A stretch of 5,788 bases of DNA, taken from the NCBI GenBank assembly GCA_031256095.1, contig JAIRRG010000098.1, positions 1-5,788 of the forward strand. Reading direction: 5' to 3'. Shown here piece after piece: positions 5,193 through 5,788 of the stretch. This DNA is from Desulfobulbaceae bacterium. Its GTDB lineage: Bacteria > Desulfobacterota > Desulfobulbia > Desulfobulbales > Desulfocapsaceae. The notes under the pieces are model-generated. The model ran no database searches and was not told the origin of the DNA. It saw only the letters and a list, made by a program, of their open reading frames with translations. The position numbers and the translations under genes were made by a program. Position 1 is the stretch's first letter; each line of letters opens with the position of its first letter.

Positions 5193-5788
5193 ATGCTGCG
5201 GCTGTATTTTCTGGCCCAGATACTTTTCCTTTTCTGTGGCTGGCCGTCATTGCTGTTTTGGCGGCTGCGGCGTCCAGAAAAATTCAAGCGTTTATGTGGC
5301 CGCTTAGGACCATTCTGGCAAGCGGCGCTGACGAATTTTGCCCCGCCGCCACATCGGCCGCGTCTTTGGCTGCACGCCCTGTCGGTCGGCGAGGTCAGTT
5401 CCGCCCTGCCGCTGGCGCGGGCCATTCGCCAACACTTCCCCGATGCCTTTTTGCTTGTCACTGTCACCACCGAAAGCGGTGAAAGCTTCGCCAAAAGGAG
5501 CCTGGCTGGCGTCGCCGACCTTATCCTGGCCGCTCCCGTCGATTGGCTGCCCTCAGTGCGGCGCTTTCTCGACCGCCTTAATCCCAACCTTTTTATTCAA
5601 GTTGAAACCGATTTCTGGCCGGGATTGCTCTTTAGCCTGCGGCGGCGGCAAATTCCGGCCTTACTGGTCAATGGCCGCATTTCCACCGCCTCATTCGACC
5701 ACTACCGGCGTTTCCGTGTCCTCTTTCGGCCGATGTTCGCCTCTTTTTCGACGCTGGCCATGCAAAGCGAGGCCGACCGCGACAAGAT
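5193..5788 (+). CDS. waaA: 3-deoxy-D-manno-octulosonic acid (Kdo) transferase, N-terminal part
   Basis: The first 198 codons of a WaaA/KdtA-type GT30 enzyme run off the right edge; the family is usually about 420 residues, so the second (CMP-Kdo-binding) domain is missing from view. It transfers Kdo from CMP-Kdo to the lipid A precursor at the cytosolic face of the inner membrane. Visible signs are the hydrophobic N-terminal anchor (about 2-24), WLHALSVGEV (59-68) with E67 as the expected catalytic base, VTTESGESFA (91-100), APVDWLPSVRRFLDRLNPNL (114-133), VETDFWPGLL (137-146), and LVNGRIS (158-164) followed by the SFDHYRRF segment. The order and spacing match the acceptor-binding N-terminal domain of WaaA. 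The VETDFWP form, in place of the more usual TEXWP, recalls some Desulfobacterota proteins (impression from memory). It is transcribed divergently from the mechanosensitive channel gene. How many Kdo residues it adds cannot be predicted. Confidence 0.93.
   Translation, partial: MLRLYFLAQILFLFCGWPSLLFWRLRRPEKFKRLCGRLGPFWQAALTNFAPPPHRPRLWLHALSVGEVSSALPLARAIRQHFPDAFLLVTVTTESGESFAKRSLAGVADLILAAPVDWLPSVRRFLDRLNPNLFIQVETDFWPGLLFSLRRRQIPALLVNGRISTASFDHYRRFRVLFRPMFASFSTLAMQSEADRDK

Noticed and set aside
5071..5307. Open frame from a TTG overlapping the waaA start in another frame
   Set aside because: The frame starting at 5193 has a strong Shine-Dalgarno sequence and clear WaaA motifs; the overlapping frame has none.

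Overview
The window reads as chromosomal DNA of a GC-rich Gram-negative bacterium, probably proteobacterial (alphaproteobacterial or Desulfobacterota-like). The evidence is a Kdo transferase (WaaA) for LPS core assembly, an MscS-type inner-membrane channel with a cleavable signal peptide, and dense GC-rich coding with short gene overlaps. The lineage is an inference from protein style only. I see no rRNA, tRNA, CRISPR array, transposase or integrase, so this looks like an ordinary housekeeping and cell-envelope region.

Left part (1-1803, + strand). A truncated, unassigned reading frame enters from the left edge and stops at 202. A 225-bp non-coding gap follows, with an 8-bp inverted repeat directly after that stop and an AT-rich stretch. 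Next comes a two-gene unit: a serine alpha/beta hydrolase (428-1267) whose stop overlaps by ATGA the start of a deoxycytidylate deaminase (1264-1803). The deaminase closely resembles the animal DCTD type and would supply dUMP for dTMP synthesis. The hydrolase substrate is unknown.

Middle part (1798-4955, - strand). A large MscS-family mechanosensitive channel (4955-2484) is followed, again with an ATGA overlap, by a cytosolic GT2 glycosyltransferase (2487-1798). This unit converges on the deaminase gene: the two stop codons share the palindrome TCATGA, and a perfect GC hairpin lies just beyond, inside the glycosyltransferase coding end.

Right part (4956-5788). A 237-bp divergent intergenic region separates the channel gene from waaA, which runs off the right edge. 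It holds a plausible sigma70-type promoter for the channel, a 16-bp palindrome, a 7-bp-stem hairpin in the presumed channel leader, and an 8-bp inverted repeat containing TTGACA upstream of waaA. The channel, GT2 enzyme and WaaA all relate to the envelope, so shared control of this divergent region is conceivable but not shown.

I found no convincing new multi-gene system. The points most worth checking are the overlapping gene ends with their embedded hairpin, the symmetric elements between the channel gene and waaA, the pairing of a channel with a glycosyltransferase, and the animal-like dCMP deaminase coupled to a hydrolase of unknown role.
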